Below, piece by piece: positions 23,601 to 29,705 of a DNA stretch of 31,062 nucleotides; position 1 is the first letter of the stretch, and each line of letters begins with the position of its first letter. A program made the translations under genes and the position numbers. Source of the DNA: a virus; IMG/VR virus record IMGVR_UViG_3300048930_001387, positions 1 through 31,062 of that record, one strand, 5' to 3'. Under the pieces are notes generated by a model that saw nothing but the letters and a program-made list of their open reading frames with translations, had not been told where the DNA came from and did no database searches.

Positions 23601-25212
23601 AGTGGTCACCGCGGCCGGCGCCTCGACGCGTTTGGAGTTCTCAACGCCGATCCCCACCGGCGATCCGCGTCCGAAGGTCGGAGATCTCGCCTTGTTCGGC
23701 GAGGCCGGGCTTGAGACGCGCGAGTGCGTCATCAAGGCGATCACGATGGATCGCGACCTGGCGGCGACGCTCACCCTCGTCGATCATGCCCCAGCGATTC
23801 ACGATGCCGACGTCGGCGAGATCCCCGCGTACGTCCCGGGCATCACCATCCCGCCGCTCTACCTCGATCGTCCTGCCGCGCCCGTGATCGAGTCGATCCG
23901 CAGCGACGACTACGTCATGATTCGCGACGCCGATGGAAGCTTGCGGCCGCGGATGGTCGTGACGCTCCTGCCGGCGAGCTCGAACCCGCCGAGGCCCACG
24001 CACTCGCAGCTGCGGATCCGCCTCAAGCCCGACGGCGGTGCGGATCCGGTTGGCCCGTGGCGGCACTTCCCGCTGCAGCCCATCGACGATCTCACGCTCG
24101 ACGCGGACCAGGTCGAGGAAGGCGCGACGTACCAGGTCGCGGTGCGCTACGCGACGGCCGCCGGCGTCACGAGCCTCTGGACAACGACCGAGCACACGAT
24201 CGTCGGGAAGGTCAACCCGCCGCCGGACGTCCAGGCGTTCGACGTCGTGCGCCTCGGCGACGGAACGCGGCGCTACACCTGGGACCTGGGCACGATCCCG
24301 CCCGACATCGCCGGCGTCGTGATCAGGTACGGGCCATCCGTCGCCGCGTGGGGCTCGCTCAGCCCGCTCCACACCGGGCTCCTCGAGGGCGCGTCGCCGA
24401 TTGAGCTCAACGTACCTCCGGCCGGCACGTGGTACTTCGCGATCAAGATGGTCGACACCTCCGGCAACGAGAGCGTCAACGCGCTGGGCATCACGCGCAC
24501 GCTCGGACCAGAGCGCCGCGAGGGCATTGCGTTCCTCGAGGACGCGAGGATCTCCGGATGGCCTGGCACAAAGACCGGCTGCTACGTCTCGAACGACACG
24601 TACCTCTGGAGCCAGGGCACGGAGACCTGGAGCACGCTGCCGGCGACGTGGGACGACTGGACGTCATGGACGATGGACCCAACGGACCCGATCGTCTACC
24701 AGCAGCAGGTCGACGTCGGCTACGTCTTCGACTTCTCGCCCTCGGTGTACATCTACGCCGACGGCGCCTCGATCACCGAGCTGCAGTACTCGACGGACGG
24801 TGCGACCTGGTCGGCGTGGGCGGTTGTCTCGAGCTTCCACGGCGTGACGATCCGCGCGAGGCACGTGCGGGTGCGAGCAACGGTGAGCAGCGCTGGATTG
24901 ACCACGGTCCCGGTGCTCCAGCAGCTGGTCCTCACGCTACGCGCCGAGACCAAGACGCACTCGATCGACAACCTCAACACGCTGGCCCTCGGCGGCACGA
25001 ACCGCATCGGGGTTGGCGATGTTCGCCTGCCGATCCCCGCCGGCGTCTTTGGCGTCATCCAGTCGGTGATGGTGAGCTTCAACGGAACCGGCGCGGGATG
25101 GACGTACGAGATCGTCGACAAGGACTGGCTGCTGGGCCCGCGGGTCCGCCTCTACAACGCCGCCGGCGAGCTCGCCGATGCGACGATCGACGCGACGATC
25201 CGAGGGCTCTAG
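20638..25212 (+). CDS. Giant tail-tip protein: NlpC/P60 peptidase, gpI-like segment and J-type hub with PA14-like domain
   Basis: The 1524-residue protein merges genes that are separate in lambda. Residues 1-140 form an NlpC/P60 peptidase with Cys32 (LDCWGLV), His101 (RPHVGV) and His113, probably cutting host peptidoglycan at entry. Residues 155-220 are a small beta-grasp-like segment and 221-281 a hydrophobic stretch, as in lambda gpI. The J-type hub follows (GARNEARPFGVVPEVLGDHVVAP-type region near residue 300). Residues 480-600 look like a PA14 domain (GYSWELTAWLYAPTAGAYQF, DSSDGAEVWVDGRIV, KGYHQLKVRMEC). After more hub sequence, Fn3-like modules span about 1080-1290, and a C-terminal receptor-binding part ends the protein. 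The ATG lies seven bases after a TAGTCT box, without ribosome site. The role is penetration and receptor contact. Confidence 0.9.
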   Translation: MRATSTPASWARQYIGIPFTMNGRERRDGLDCWGLVRLVYAERLGIILPSHTDGYQGVDDSEGLRRVLVHETQIRRAWSRREVDDIQIGDVVQLDLSKRPHVGVMVSRGQMLHAFEGSDSCIERLDAPLWERRVRGFWRYDAGVQVASRPKIFGEPTRLELPAGASIDEILVAAGVKPSPHIRVFVGDRLVPREVWAHVRPRAGRMVSISCVAAGGGNGGKTALRIIAAIAIIAVAWYLGPVAYGAYAGITTAAAVGTQGAAIATGIIGMAGTLLLSALAPPPKSRIGGNDAGVSPVITGARNEARPFGVVPEVLGDHVVAPLYAALPFTEIAGDDQYLRLLFTPGYGPVEISDLKIGDTALDEFEGVEYEFRPGLPDDAPCGLYSNTILEEGLSIELIAADGWTTRTTNTNASEISIDVTWPQGLAHYGGNGSRSNLTVALEVQYSPTGAGTWTSINVASPSEQRTMDFLFRTPEVVLGGQGSHGTKISWGDGFPDPKPGYLPASGYSWELTAWLYAPTAGAYQFGLDSSDGAEVWVDGRIVASWYGSHATAGGGTPDFAAHAGSITLTKGYHQLKVRMECRSGGGAIALGWIKPGDVAFEIVPASRLKGSANGSGSARYRWFETSVYTSSIGLTSNRAEQLRRSLAWAVEPGQYDVRVRRVTADTPSDSDVDTVYWTALRTIRNSDPIKLKNVARIAMRIKATDQLQGVVDTFNCRVRRIIPDWDAETGTWITRATSNPASCYRNVLQGPANKRPLADARIDLATLQDWHEHCEEEGFSYNTVLDSTGTVFDRLQEIAAAGRASFGMRDGKYSVVIDRPQTVPAQHLSPRNSYGFRGRRVFPELPHAVLVRFVNKENGYQFDERPVYDDGQSEETATLFESMELAGVTSWDEAWRHGRYQLAAAKLRREVYELSCDAEHLSATRGDLVLVTHDVMLVGIASGRVAHVEISGSDCIAVQLDEEIVMEDGTDYVVRFRLEDGTSLLCPVVTAAGASTRLEFSTPIPTGDPRPKVGDLALFGEAGLETRECVIKAITMDRDLAATLTLVDHAPAIHDADVGEIPAYVPGITIPPLYLDRPAAPVIESIRSDDYVMIRDADGSLRPRMVVTLLPASSNPPRPTHSQLRIRLKPDGGADPVGPWRHFPLQPIDDLTLDADQVEEGATYQVAVRYATAAGVTSLWTTTEHTIVGKVNPPPDVQAFDVVRLGDGTRRYTWDLGTIPPDIAGVVIRYGPSVAAWGSLSPLHTGLLEGASPIELNVPPAGTWYFAIKMVDTSGNESVNALGITRTLGPERREGIAFLEDARISGWPGTKTGCYVSNDTYLWSQGTETWSTLPATWDDWTSWTMDPTDPIVYQQQVDVGYVFDFSPSVYIYADGASITELQYSTDGATWSAWAVVSSFHGVTIRARHVRVRATVSSAGLTTVPVLQQLVLTLRAETKTHSIDNLNTLALGGTNRIGVGDVRLPIPAGVFGVIQSVMVSFNGTGAGWTYEIVDKDWLLGPRVRLYNAAGELADATIDATIRGL

Positions 25213-25215
25213 TCT
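25210..25215 (+). promoter_or_regulatory. Promoter-like TAGTCT box before the tail fibre gene
   Basis: CTCTAGTCTGGCGCGC overlaps the hub stop codon and matches the late-gene box (TCTAGTCTSGCGC). A start near 25222 would leave a 30-nt leader with the ribosome site AGGAG before the ATG at 25252. Confidence 0.5.
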
Positions 25216-25251
25216 GGCGCGCACTCGAAGACCTCACCAGGAGCACGCCTC

Positions 25252-26088
25252 ATGACTTCATGGCCAGCATCCGTCGGGTTCGGAACCACCAACGTCGACG
25301 CGGGGACCGACACCCCCTCGGTGGCGCGGGTCGACATCAAGAACCTGATGGACGACGTCGCCGAGATGATCACGGCGCGCGGCGAGCCCGACGGCGTTGC
25401 CGAGCTGGACTCCGGAGGCAAGGTCCCGGTGGCCCAGCTCCCCGCCGGCGCTGTCAACGGGGTCGCGTCCCTTGACGGGGCGTCCAAGGTGCCCGTAGCC
25501 CAGCTCCCTGCCCTTCCCGTCGCCAACGGGCTCCACGTGGTCGACACTCCGGGCTCGAGCACCTGGACCGTGCCAGCGGGCATTACGCGGCTCCTGGTCG
25601 AGGCGGTTGGCGGAGGCGGCGGCGGTGGGTTCAGCCTCGCCACGCCCCACGGCGGGGGCGGTGGAGCCGGCGGCGTGGCCATGAAGCTCCTGACCGTCGC
25701 TCCGGGCGACACGATCAACATCACCGCCGGCGCGGCGGGCACCGGGGGAGCCATCGGGCCCAGCGACCAGAACGGGGTGAACGGCGGGAATACCACGGTG
25801 GGCGTCAACGGCGTCACCGCGGTCACGGCGACGGGGGGTGGCGGTGGCGGGGGTGGAGGCACCGCGTACGGCGGCGGCGGCGGCACGCCCACGGGCGGGG
25901 ACGCCAACTACCCGGGGGGCGCGGGGCAGACCGGCGAGGACATCGGCGGCATGGGTGGCGCGAACGCCAAGACCGGAACCGCCGCTGGCGGGACGCCGAA
26001 GTGGGGCGGGGGCGGCTACGGCTCGGGCACGAGCGCCGGCGTGGGCGGGTACAACGGCGGCACGGGCGGCGTGATCATCTGGTATTGA
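25252..26088 (+). CDS. Glycine-rich tail fibre / adhesin
   Basis: The 278-residue protein has three parts. Residues 1-45 are a probable attachment and helical region. Residues 49-65 and 71-87 are two copies of the fibre repeat GVAxLDxxxKVPVAQLP. From residue 120 to the end the sequence is built of Gly runs (for example GGGGGGGG and GGGGYGSGTSAGVGGYNGG) spaced by short hydrophobic strands, like glycine-rich adhesins at phage fibre tips that stack polyglycine helices. It is therefore a likely receptor-binding protein. It ends in GVIIWY. Convergent genes and a hairpin follow. No fibre-assembly chaperone gene is recognised next to it. Confidence 0.85.
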   Translation: MTSWPASVGFGTTNVDAGTDTPSVARVDIKNLMDDVAEMITARGEPDGVAELDSGGKVPVAQLPAGAVNGVASLDGASKVPVAQLPALPVANGLHVVDTPGSSTWTVPAGITRLLVEAVGGGGGGGFSLATPHGGGGGAGGVAMKLLTVAPGDTINITAGAAGTGGAIGPSDQNGVNGGNTTVGVNGVTAVTATGGGGGGGGGTAYGGGGGTPTGGDANYPGGAGQTGEDIGGMGGANAKTGTAAGGTPKWGGGGYGSGTSAGVGGYNGGTGGVIIWY

Positions 26089-26090
26089 AA

Positions 26091-26110
26091 GAAGCCGCTC
26101 GCGCGGCTTC
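26091..26110. terminator. Bidirectional hairpin between convergent arms
   Basis: GAAGCCGC and GCGGCTTC form a perfect 8-bp stem with a TCGC loop, two bases after the fibre stop. On the minus strand it is followed by TTTC, so it suits leftward transcription from the right arm as well. Confidence 0.65.
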
Positions 26111-26165
26111 GTGTATGGAACTCTGTATGAGATCGGGCTGAAACAACAGCCGCGTTCGGGTGCCG

Positions 26166-26717
26166 TCAGATGCCGACGCCGACCCCGATGCCCACCTTCC
26201 CGGCGCGACGAACGACCTCAACGGGCTCCGTTCCGCCGCTGTAGGTGATCGTCATCTCGACGTCATCGACCTGGAACAACGCACCGGCGGTGATGTCGAC
26301 GATGCCGGCTTTGACGTGGCACCCGAAGGTCGCGGAGTTGACGTCCGCGACGGTGAGGTCAGATGACCACAGATCGTCCGCGGCTCCGAAGACCTGGTCG
26401 TCGAGTGTCTCGCTCGCGGGGTCCGCGGACTTGACGCCCTTGGTTGTCTCCCCCAGGACGAGGAAGATCGTGAAGGCCTCGCCCGCACCGAGCGGCTGCG
26501 CCGAGCACCGGAGCGTGACGGCGATCCCCTCGAGCGTGGCGTCCTCGGGGATCGCGAAGTCGAAGTCGGTGCAGAGGAGCAGGTTCGATTCCTGCCCGGT
26601 CTCGATGATCACCTGGGCGGGAACATCGTCGGCAACCGTCGCGTCCGCGGGGCTGGTCCACTCGATGCCTGTCGCGTCCTGGTCGATCGAGCTCGGAACC
26701 CTCGTTCTACTACCCAT
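26166..26717 (-). CDS. Virion-like beta-rich protein at the end of the leftward operon
   Basis: From the ATG at 26717 (AAGGAG upstream) the product has 183 residues. The middle contains FAIPEDATLEGIAVTLRCSA, a phrase typical of phage beta-sandwich proteins, and a later VDDVEMTITYSGG strand. The last residues are a Gly/Val run. No signal or membrane segment is visible. It resembles small structural or fibre-associated proteins and is next to the fibre gene but on the opposite strand, the second virion-like gene in this window that reads against the late operon. A longer frame starts at 26810 but lacks a ribosome site. Confidence 0.65.
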   Translation of the reverse strand: MGSRTRVPSSIDQDATGIEWTSPADATVADDVPAQVIIETGQESNLLLCTDFDFAIPEDATLEGIAVTLRCSAQPLGAGEAFTIFLVLGETTKGVKSADPASETLDDQVFGAADDLWSSDLTVADVNSATFGCHVKAGIVDITAGALFQVDDVEMTITYSGGTEPVEVVRRAGKVGIGVGVGI

Positions 26718-26751
26718 CGTCAGTTCTCCTTCCGGCCGCGGGCCTGGTTCG

Positions 26752-27177
26752 TCAGGATCGCGGTGAACCGTCGTCGCCAATCGGGCCATGGCGAGTGCGG
26801 TGCTCGTCATTCAGGTCCGTCATGATGCGCTGAATCTCTGGAGGAAGATCGCTCATGCTGGTCGCGCCCGTCTCTCTGGCCGCGGTTGCGATCAGCATCA
26901 CCGTGAGACGCTCGATGTTCCGCCCGATGTTCCGCTCGTTCTGCTCGATGCGAAGCTCGATGCGGCGCTGGGAACGACGCTGCTTTGCGAGCGCTCCAAG
27001 GAACTGTCGCCGTTGCTTTGTGAGCGACAGCTCGTGCTTGTTGGTGATCGCCAGGAGCGTGTCGGCGTACTGCTTGTCGCGAGCTGGGAGCACCTTTGCG
27101 ATGCCGTACCAGACCACGAAAGCGAGCAGCCCCATCGCGCCGCCCTGGATGACGAGATCGACGATGACCTTCTCCAT
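26752..27177 (-). CDS. Small membrane protein with a coiled-coil tail, possible holin-like gene
   Basis: The 141-residue protein has one hydrophobic segment at about residues 10-30 (IQGGAMGLLAFVVWYGIAKVL), then a long basic and acidic helix (residues 35-95, with KQRRQFLGALAKQRRSQRR). That architecture is seen in single-pass holin-like and spanin-like phage proteins. It lies between a lipoprotein gene and a structural-like gene. AAGGAG precedes the ATG. A lysis role is suggested by the neighbours; no holin family is actually recognised. Confidence 0.55.
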   Translation of the reverse strand: MEKVIVDLVIQGGAMGLLAFVVWYGIAKVLPARDKQYADTLLAITNKHELSLTKQRRQFLGALAKQRRSQRRIELRIEQNERNIGRNIERLTVMLIATAARETGATSMSDLPPEIQRIMTDLNDEHRTRHGPIGDDGSPRS

Positions 27178-27189
27178 GCAGGACGCTCC

Positions 27190-28044
27190 TTAACCGAGGG
27201 TGGTGCCGGGGGTGATCGCCTCGCCGCGCTGGGCGCGATCCACGAGCGCCTTGCCCGCGGCTCCCTGCCAGGAGCTCAGCAGGTCCTTGATCGTCGGGTC
27301 CTTCAGGGCCTCGTCTATCGCAGGCACCTTCGTCCGCAGCACGTCGATCGAGTCGACGACGCGCGTCGCGGCGTGCGACACCTGCGTCAGGGTTCCCTCC
27401 GCAGCCTCCGCACGCTCGGACTCGTCCGCGGCGTTCTCCTCCGCCTGCTGCGCCTTGGCCGCGAGCTCCTGCTTGCCGCGCCCAGCGACCACGCCTCCGA
27501 CCAGCGTGCCGCCGCCGCCAATGAGCAGCGCCTGCAGGATGGTGTTGATCGAGCTGAAGCCTGGCACCGCGGCGACACCAGGGATCGACGTCACCGCCCC
27601 GAGGATCGCGGAACGCTGGGCCTGCTGGCGACTCAGATCCGCGATCGCGAGCTCGACGCCATCGGCGATGCGACGCGCCTCGGATTCACGCCGAGCCTGG
27701 TTCGTGGCGACACGATCGACGACGTCGGCGACTTGGGCCTCGGTGTTGAGCCGGAGCGAGTCGAGCTCCTCCTCGGAACCGTTGGCGATTCGCTTCGCGG
27801 CGATCTCCGTCTGGGTGCGAAGGCGCCGGAGCTCCGCCTCTGCTTCCTGCCTCTCACGCGCGTCGGCCTGCTCCTGCTCCGCCGCGTAGGTGATCCGTTG
27901 CAGCTCGATCTCCGCCGACGTCGCCGGCTGGCCCGTGTAGGGGCTTGTGGTTCTGGCCTCGAGCATGCTGCAGCCAGGCGTGAGGACGCCGACGCTCACG
28001 GCCGCAGCGCCAGCGAGTACGAGCAGAATTGATGTCCACTTCAT
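27190..28044 (-). CDS. Coiled-coil lipoprotein, possible spanin-type lysis protein
   Basis: The 284-residue precursor begins with a hydrophobic signal (residues 5-21) and a weak lipobox ending TPGC, placing the lipidated residue at Cys25. Residues 43-146 are a long charged coiled coil. A hydrophobic Gly-rich segment follows at about 150-190 (LLIGGGGTLVGGVVAG), then a second coiled coil to residue 235. Lipoproteins with long coiled coils act as outer-membrane spanins in gram-negative phages, but spanins are usually smaller and lack an internal hydrophobic stretch, so the role is open. The ribosome site AAGGGAG lies in the stem of a large inverted repeat (28051-28090). Confidence 0.65.
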   Translation of the reverse strand: MKWTSILLVLAGAAAVSVGVLTPGCSMLEARTTSPYTGQPATSAEIELQRITYAAEQEQADARERQEAEAELRRLRTQTEIAAKRIANGSEEELDSLRLNTEAQVADVVDRVATNQARRESEARRIADGVELAIADLSRQQAQRSAILGAVTSIPGVAAVPGFSSINTILQALLIGGGGTLVGGVVAGRGKQELAAKAQQAEENAADESERAEAAEGTLTQVSHAATRVVDSIDVLRTKVPAIDEALKDPTIKDLLSSWQGAAGKALVDRAQRGEAITPGTTLG

Positions 28045-28050
28045 GCAAAC

Positions 28051-28090
28051 GCTCCCTTGGCCCAGGCGTCGCAGCCTAGACCAAGGGAGC
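28051..28090 (-). promoter_or_regulatory. 17-bp RNA hairpin that would bury the lipoprotein gene's ribosome site
   Basis: On the minus strand, GCTCCCTTGG and CCAAGGGAGC are a perfect 10-bp inverted repeat. TCT/GGG can pair through wobbles, and AGGC/GCCT continues the stem to a TGCGAC loop. The Shine-Dalgarno AAGGGAG is in the 3' arm, six bases before the ATG at 28044. Transcripts arriving from upstream genes would fold it away. It could also be a terminator, although no T-run follows. Confidence 0.6.
28073..28078 (-). promoter_or_regulatory. Promoter-like TAGGCT box inside the hairpin
   Basis: TAGGCT on the minus strand would start a transcript near 28066, after the 5' arm of the hairpin, so its ribosome site would be free. 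The -10 assignment is by resemblance to the other TAGNNT boxes. Confidence 0.4.
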
Positions 28091-28112
28091 TATTCGTTCC
28101 TCTGACCAGGAT

Positions 28113-28262
28113 TCAGGTCAGGCCGGTTTCCGCAACGAAGTCCCGCAAGCCGACCAAGGTCTGCGACATCCACCGCGACTCGTCCTTGGTGCGCATCGAC
28201 CCCCAGACAACGATGTCCTCAAAGCCCCATGCCGCGGCTTGCGTCACGACCTGGCGGAGATG
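28113..28262 (-). pseudogene. C-terminal remnant of the glycoside-hydrolase-like gene, out of frame
   Basis: Read from about 28262 the frame gives WEGEHLRQVVTQAAAWGFED and IVVWGSM, then KDESRW and a final helix. This is the natural end of a TIM-barrel-like protein and joins the upstream frame if one T is added in TTTGGG near 28258-28263. The GTG at the opening of the longer frame is not meaningful. Confidence 0.6.
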
Positions 28263-28918
28263 CTCACCTTCCCAAACACGTCGGAGCCCACCGAGATCAG
28301 GCCGTACGTCTTGAGGCCCGACGCCTTCGCCGCTCGCACCGCGGCAAGCCGTTCGCCAAACCAATGGTTCCAGTTCGCCTCGTAGCTGGCCCAGGGTCGA
28401 CCTTGCACGAGCAGCTTGGTGTAGACGTAGAGCGAGACGAAGCAGCAGGACGCGAGACCGCTGGGGGCGGTCTTCACCGCGATCCGATCGTTGTTGTTGT
28501 ATCGGAAGTCGTGGTAGAAGCCGATGTCGTTGCCCATCCCTCGGTCGATGATGGCGCGCACGAGCTCCGCGAGGTACGGCTTGGCGGCCGGATCGTCGAG
28601 TGGCAGGCTCTCGACGTTGAGCATCACCGGGCCGTCGAAGTCCTTGGGGAGCTCGCCGCGGACATACCCGTCGATCGAACCCGACAACGCCTTGAGGTTG
28701 CCGGATCGCCAGTCGCCGCCGGCCTGGTACACCGTGCCGTCGTCGTCAACCCGCACGCCCTTCTTGCGGATGGTCTCGACCTGATCGGGTTTGCACGTCC
28801 ACTTGTGCGGCATCGCGGGAACGAGGTGCTGATAGATCGTGTGCACGCGGAAGAATCCGGGAGGAACGACCACCTCCTGGATTCCCACTGCGTGATTGAT
28901 CGCCGTGTGCAGACGCAT
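28244..28918 (-). CDS. Glycoside-hydrolase-like protein (possible endolysin or depolymerase), frameshifted near its end
   Basis: The 224-residue frame has a strong ribosome site (GGAGGG) before its ATG at 28918. Its pattern suggests an alpha/beta barrel: DGPVMLNVES near residues 115-124 with a candidate acidic catalytic residue, NDIGFYHDFRYNN, and after the frameshift GFEDIVVWGS, a phrase reminiscent of hyaluronidase-like barrels. Reading through the frameshift near 28260 adds about 48 residues and completes the barrel. The gene lies just upstream of the membrane-protein and lipoprotein genes, so it could be the lysis enzyme, but no standard endolysin motif is visible. Function is therefore tentative. 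Confidence 0.5.
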   Translation of the reverse strand: MRLHTAINHAVGIQEVVVPPGFFRVHTIYQHLVPAMPHKWTCKPDQVETIRKKGVRVDDDGTVYQAGGDWRSGNLKALSGSIDGYVRGELPKDFDGPVMLNVESLPLDDPAAKPYLAELVRAIIDRGMGNDIGFYHDFRYNNNDRIAVKTAPSGLASCCFVSLYVYTKLLVQGRPWASYEANWNHWFGERLAAVRAAKASGLKTYGLISVGSDVFGKVSISARS

Positions 28919-29135
28919 GTTGAGGCCCTCCGATTGCCTTGGGCTTGATCAGCCGGCTCGGCCGTGGCGTGGGCTCGAACCGCTCGGTGACGCGCGTCAC
29001 CGGCCAGTCTCTAGGCGCATCGACGCACACCTTCCGCCGCTTTCCTTGCTTGTAGAAGTACAGCTTCACCGGGCCCGACGGCGTCTGGATCACCGCCGTC
29101 ATGTCTTTGGTGATCGTGAGGATGAGATGACTCAT
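28746..29135 (-). CDS. CsrA-like RNA-binding regulator with an overlapping tail
   Basis: The first 52 residues align by eye with CsrA: HLILTITKD for the opening strand, SGPVKLYFYKQGKRRKVCVDAPRDWPVTR for the central strands (residues 20-48, split here only for description), where CVDAPRDWPVTR matches the VNAPKEVAVHR stretch and Arg48 corresponds to the RNA-contacting Arg44. The N-terminal Arg6-Arg7 pair is absent. CsrA dimers bind GGA in mRNA leaders and control translation. The frame then continues for about 75 more residues rich in Arg, Pro and Gly, of which 173 nt overlap the next gene; these are probably nonfunctional. The start overlaps the RusA stop (ATGA). Homology is moderate and the function inferred. 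Confidence 0.6.
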   Translation of the reverse strand: MSHLILTITKDMTAVIQTPSGPVKLYFYKQGKRRKVCVDAPRDWPVTRVTERFEPTPRPSRLIKPKAIGGPQHASAHGDQSRSGNPGGGRSSRILPRAHDLSAPRSRDAAQVDVQTRSGRDHPQEGRAG

Positions 29136-29644
29136 GCGAGCTCCTGTTCAGTGAGTTTCCAGATGCGGATGATCGCGCCGGGCGTTCCGCCTGGTGGCGC
29201 GTAGTCCTTCGCGAGCGATTGCCGAATGACCTGGGCGTCGTCGGCCCAGACGACTTTGGTCAACGCGTCCTCGGTGGAACGCATGAGCTTGAGGACGTCG
29301 GGCTTCACACTCGGGTACCGCGGTGCGGAGGGCTTGAGCTCGCCGCGGCTGTTGAGGTGCGAAGCCGGCCGCTTCATGATGAACTCGGCGATGACGACAA
29401 AGGCTCCGTCCATCGGCTCAGCCAGGTCGCGAGCTCGCATCGCGATCGCACCGTGCGAGCGGACGACGTCCTTCCAGGCGGCGTTGCCCTTGCCGTCGTC
29501 GACCAAGCGCACGATCGGCCGGCCGTTCTTCGTGATGTACTTGCCGCCGCGCTTCAGCGGGAACGCCGACTTCGAACCGCCCGGCGCTGGGATGCCGCGA
29601 ACCGCGATCCGGAGATCTGGTTCACGGGTTGGGAGTGGGACCAA
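29132..29644 (-). CDS. rusA: RusA-family Holliday junction resolvase
   Basis: From a TTG at 29644 the product has 170 residues; the frame is open from an ATG at 29668, but that ATG lies in a hairpin without ribosome site, whereas AAGGAGG sits seven bases before the TTG. The N-terminal strand IAVRGIPAPGGSK and the KPDVLKLMRSTEDALTKVVWADDAQV region (from about residue 114) identify the family. The usual PDxDN motif reads PDVLK, so the second metal-binding Asp is missing, while Asp116, Asp126 and the DD pair remain. It would resolve recombination intermediates in phage DNA. It is coupled to the CsrA-like gene by an ATGA overlap. Confidence 0.82.
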   Translation of the reverse strand: MVPLPTREPDLRIAVRGIPAPGGSKSAFPLKRGGKYITKNGRPIVRLVDDGKGNAAWKDVVRSHGAIAMRARDLAEPMDGAFVVIAEFIMKRPASHLNSRGELKPSAPRYPSVKPDVLKLMRSTEDALTKVVWADDAQVIRQSLAKDYAPPGGTPGAIIRIWKLTEQELA

Positions 29645-29663
29645 TGGTTTCCTCCTTGGAAAT

Positions 29664-29693
29664 GCCATCCACGTCCCGTCGGTCGTGGATGGC
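29664..29693 (-). promoter_or_regulatory. 10-bp perfect inverted repeat in front of the resolvase gene
   Basis: GCCATCCACG and CGTGGATGGC flank a 10-base loop between the preceding stop (29706) and the resolvase ribosome site. It covers the ATG at 29668. It could be a regulatory hairpin, an operator or a weak terminator. Confidence 0.45.
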
Positions 29694-29705
29694 GTATGGG
29701 GTTGG

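Noticed and set aside
25606-26088. Diversity-generating retroelement target in the fibre gene
   Set aside because: No reverse transcriptase or template repeat is visible, and the repeats are plain glycine runs.
26788-28032. 414-codon plus-strand frame opposite the membrane protein and lipoprotein genes
   Set aside because: Antisense shadow; the minus-strand genes have ribosome sites, a signal peptide and coiled coils.
28255-28266. Programmed -1 frameshift in the hydrolase-like gene
   Set aside because: Neither codon pair re-pairs well after slipping (TTT to GTT, GGG to TGG), so an indel in the T run is more likely than recoding.
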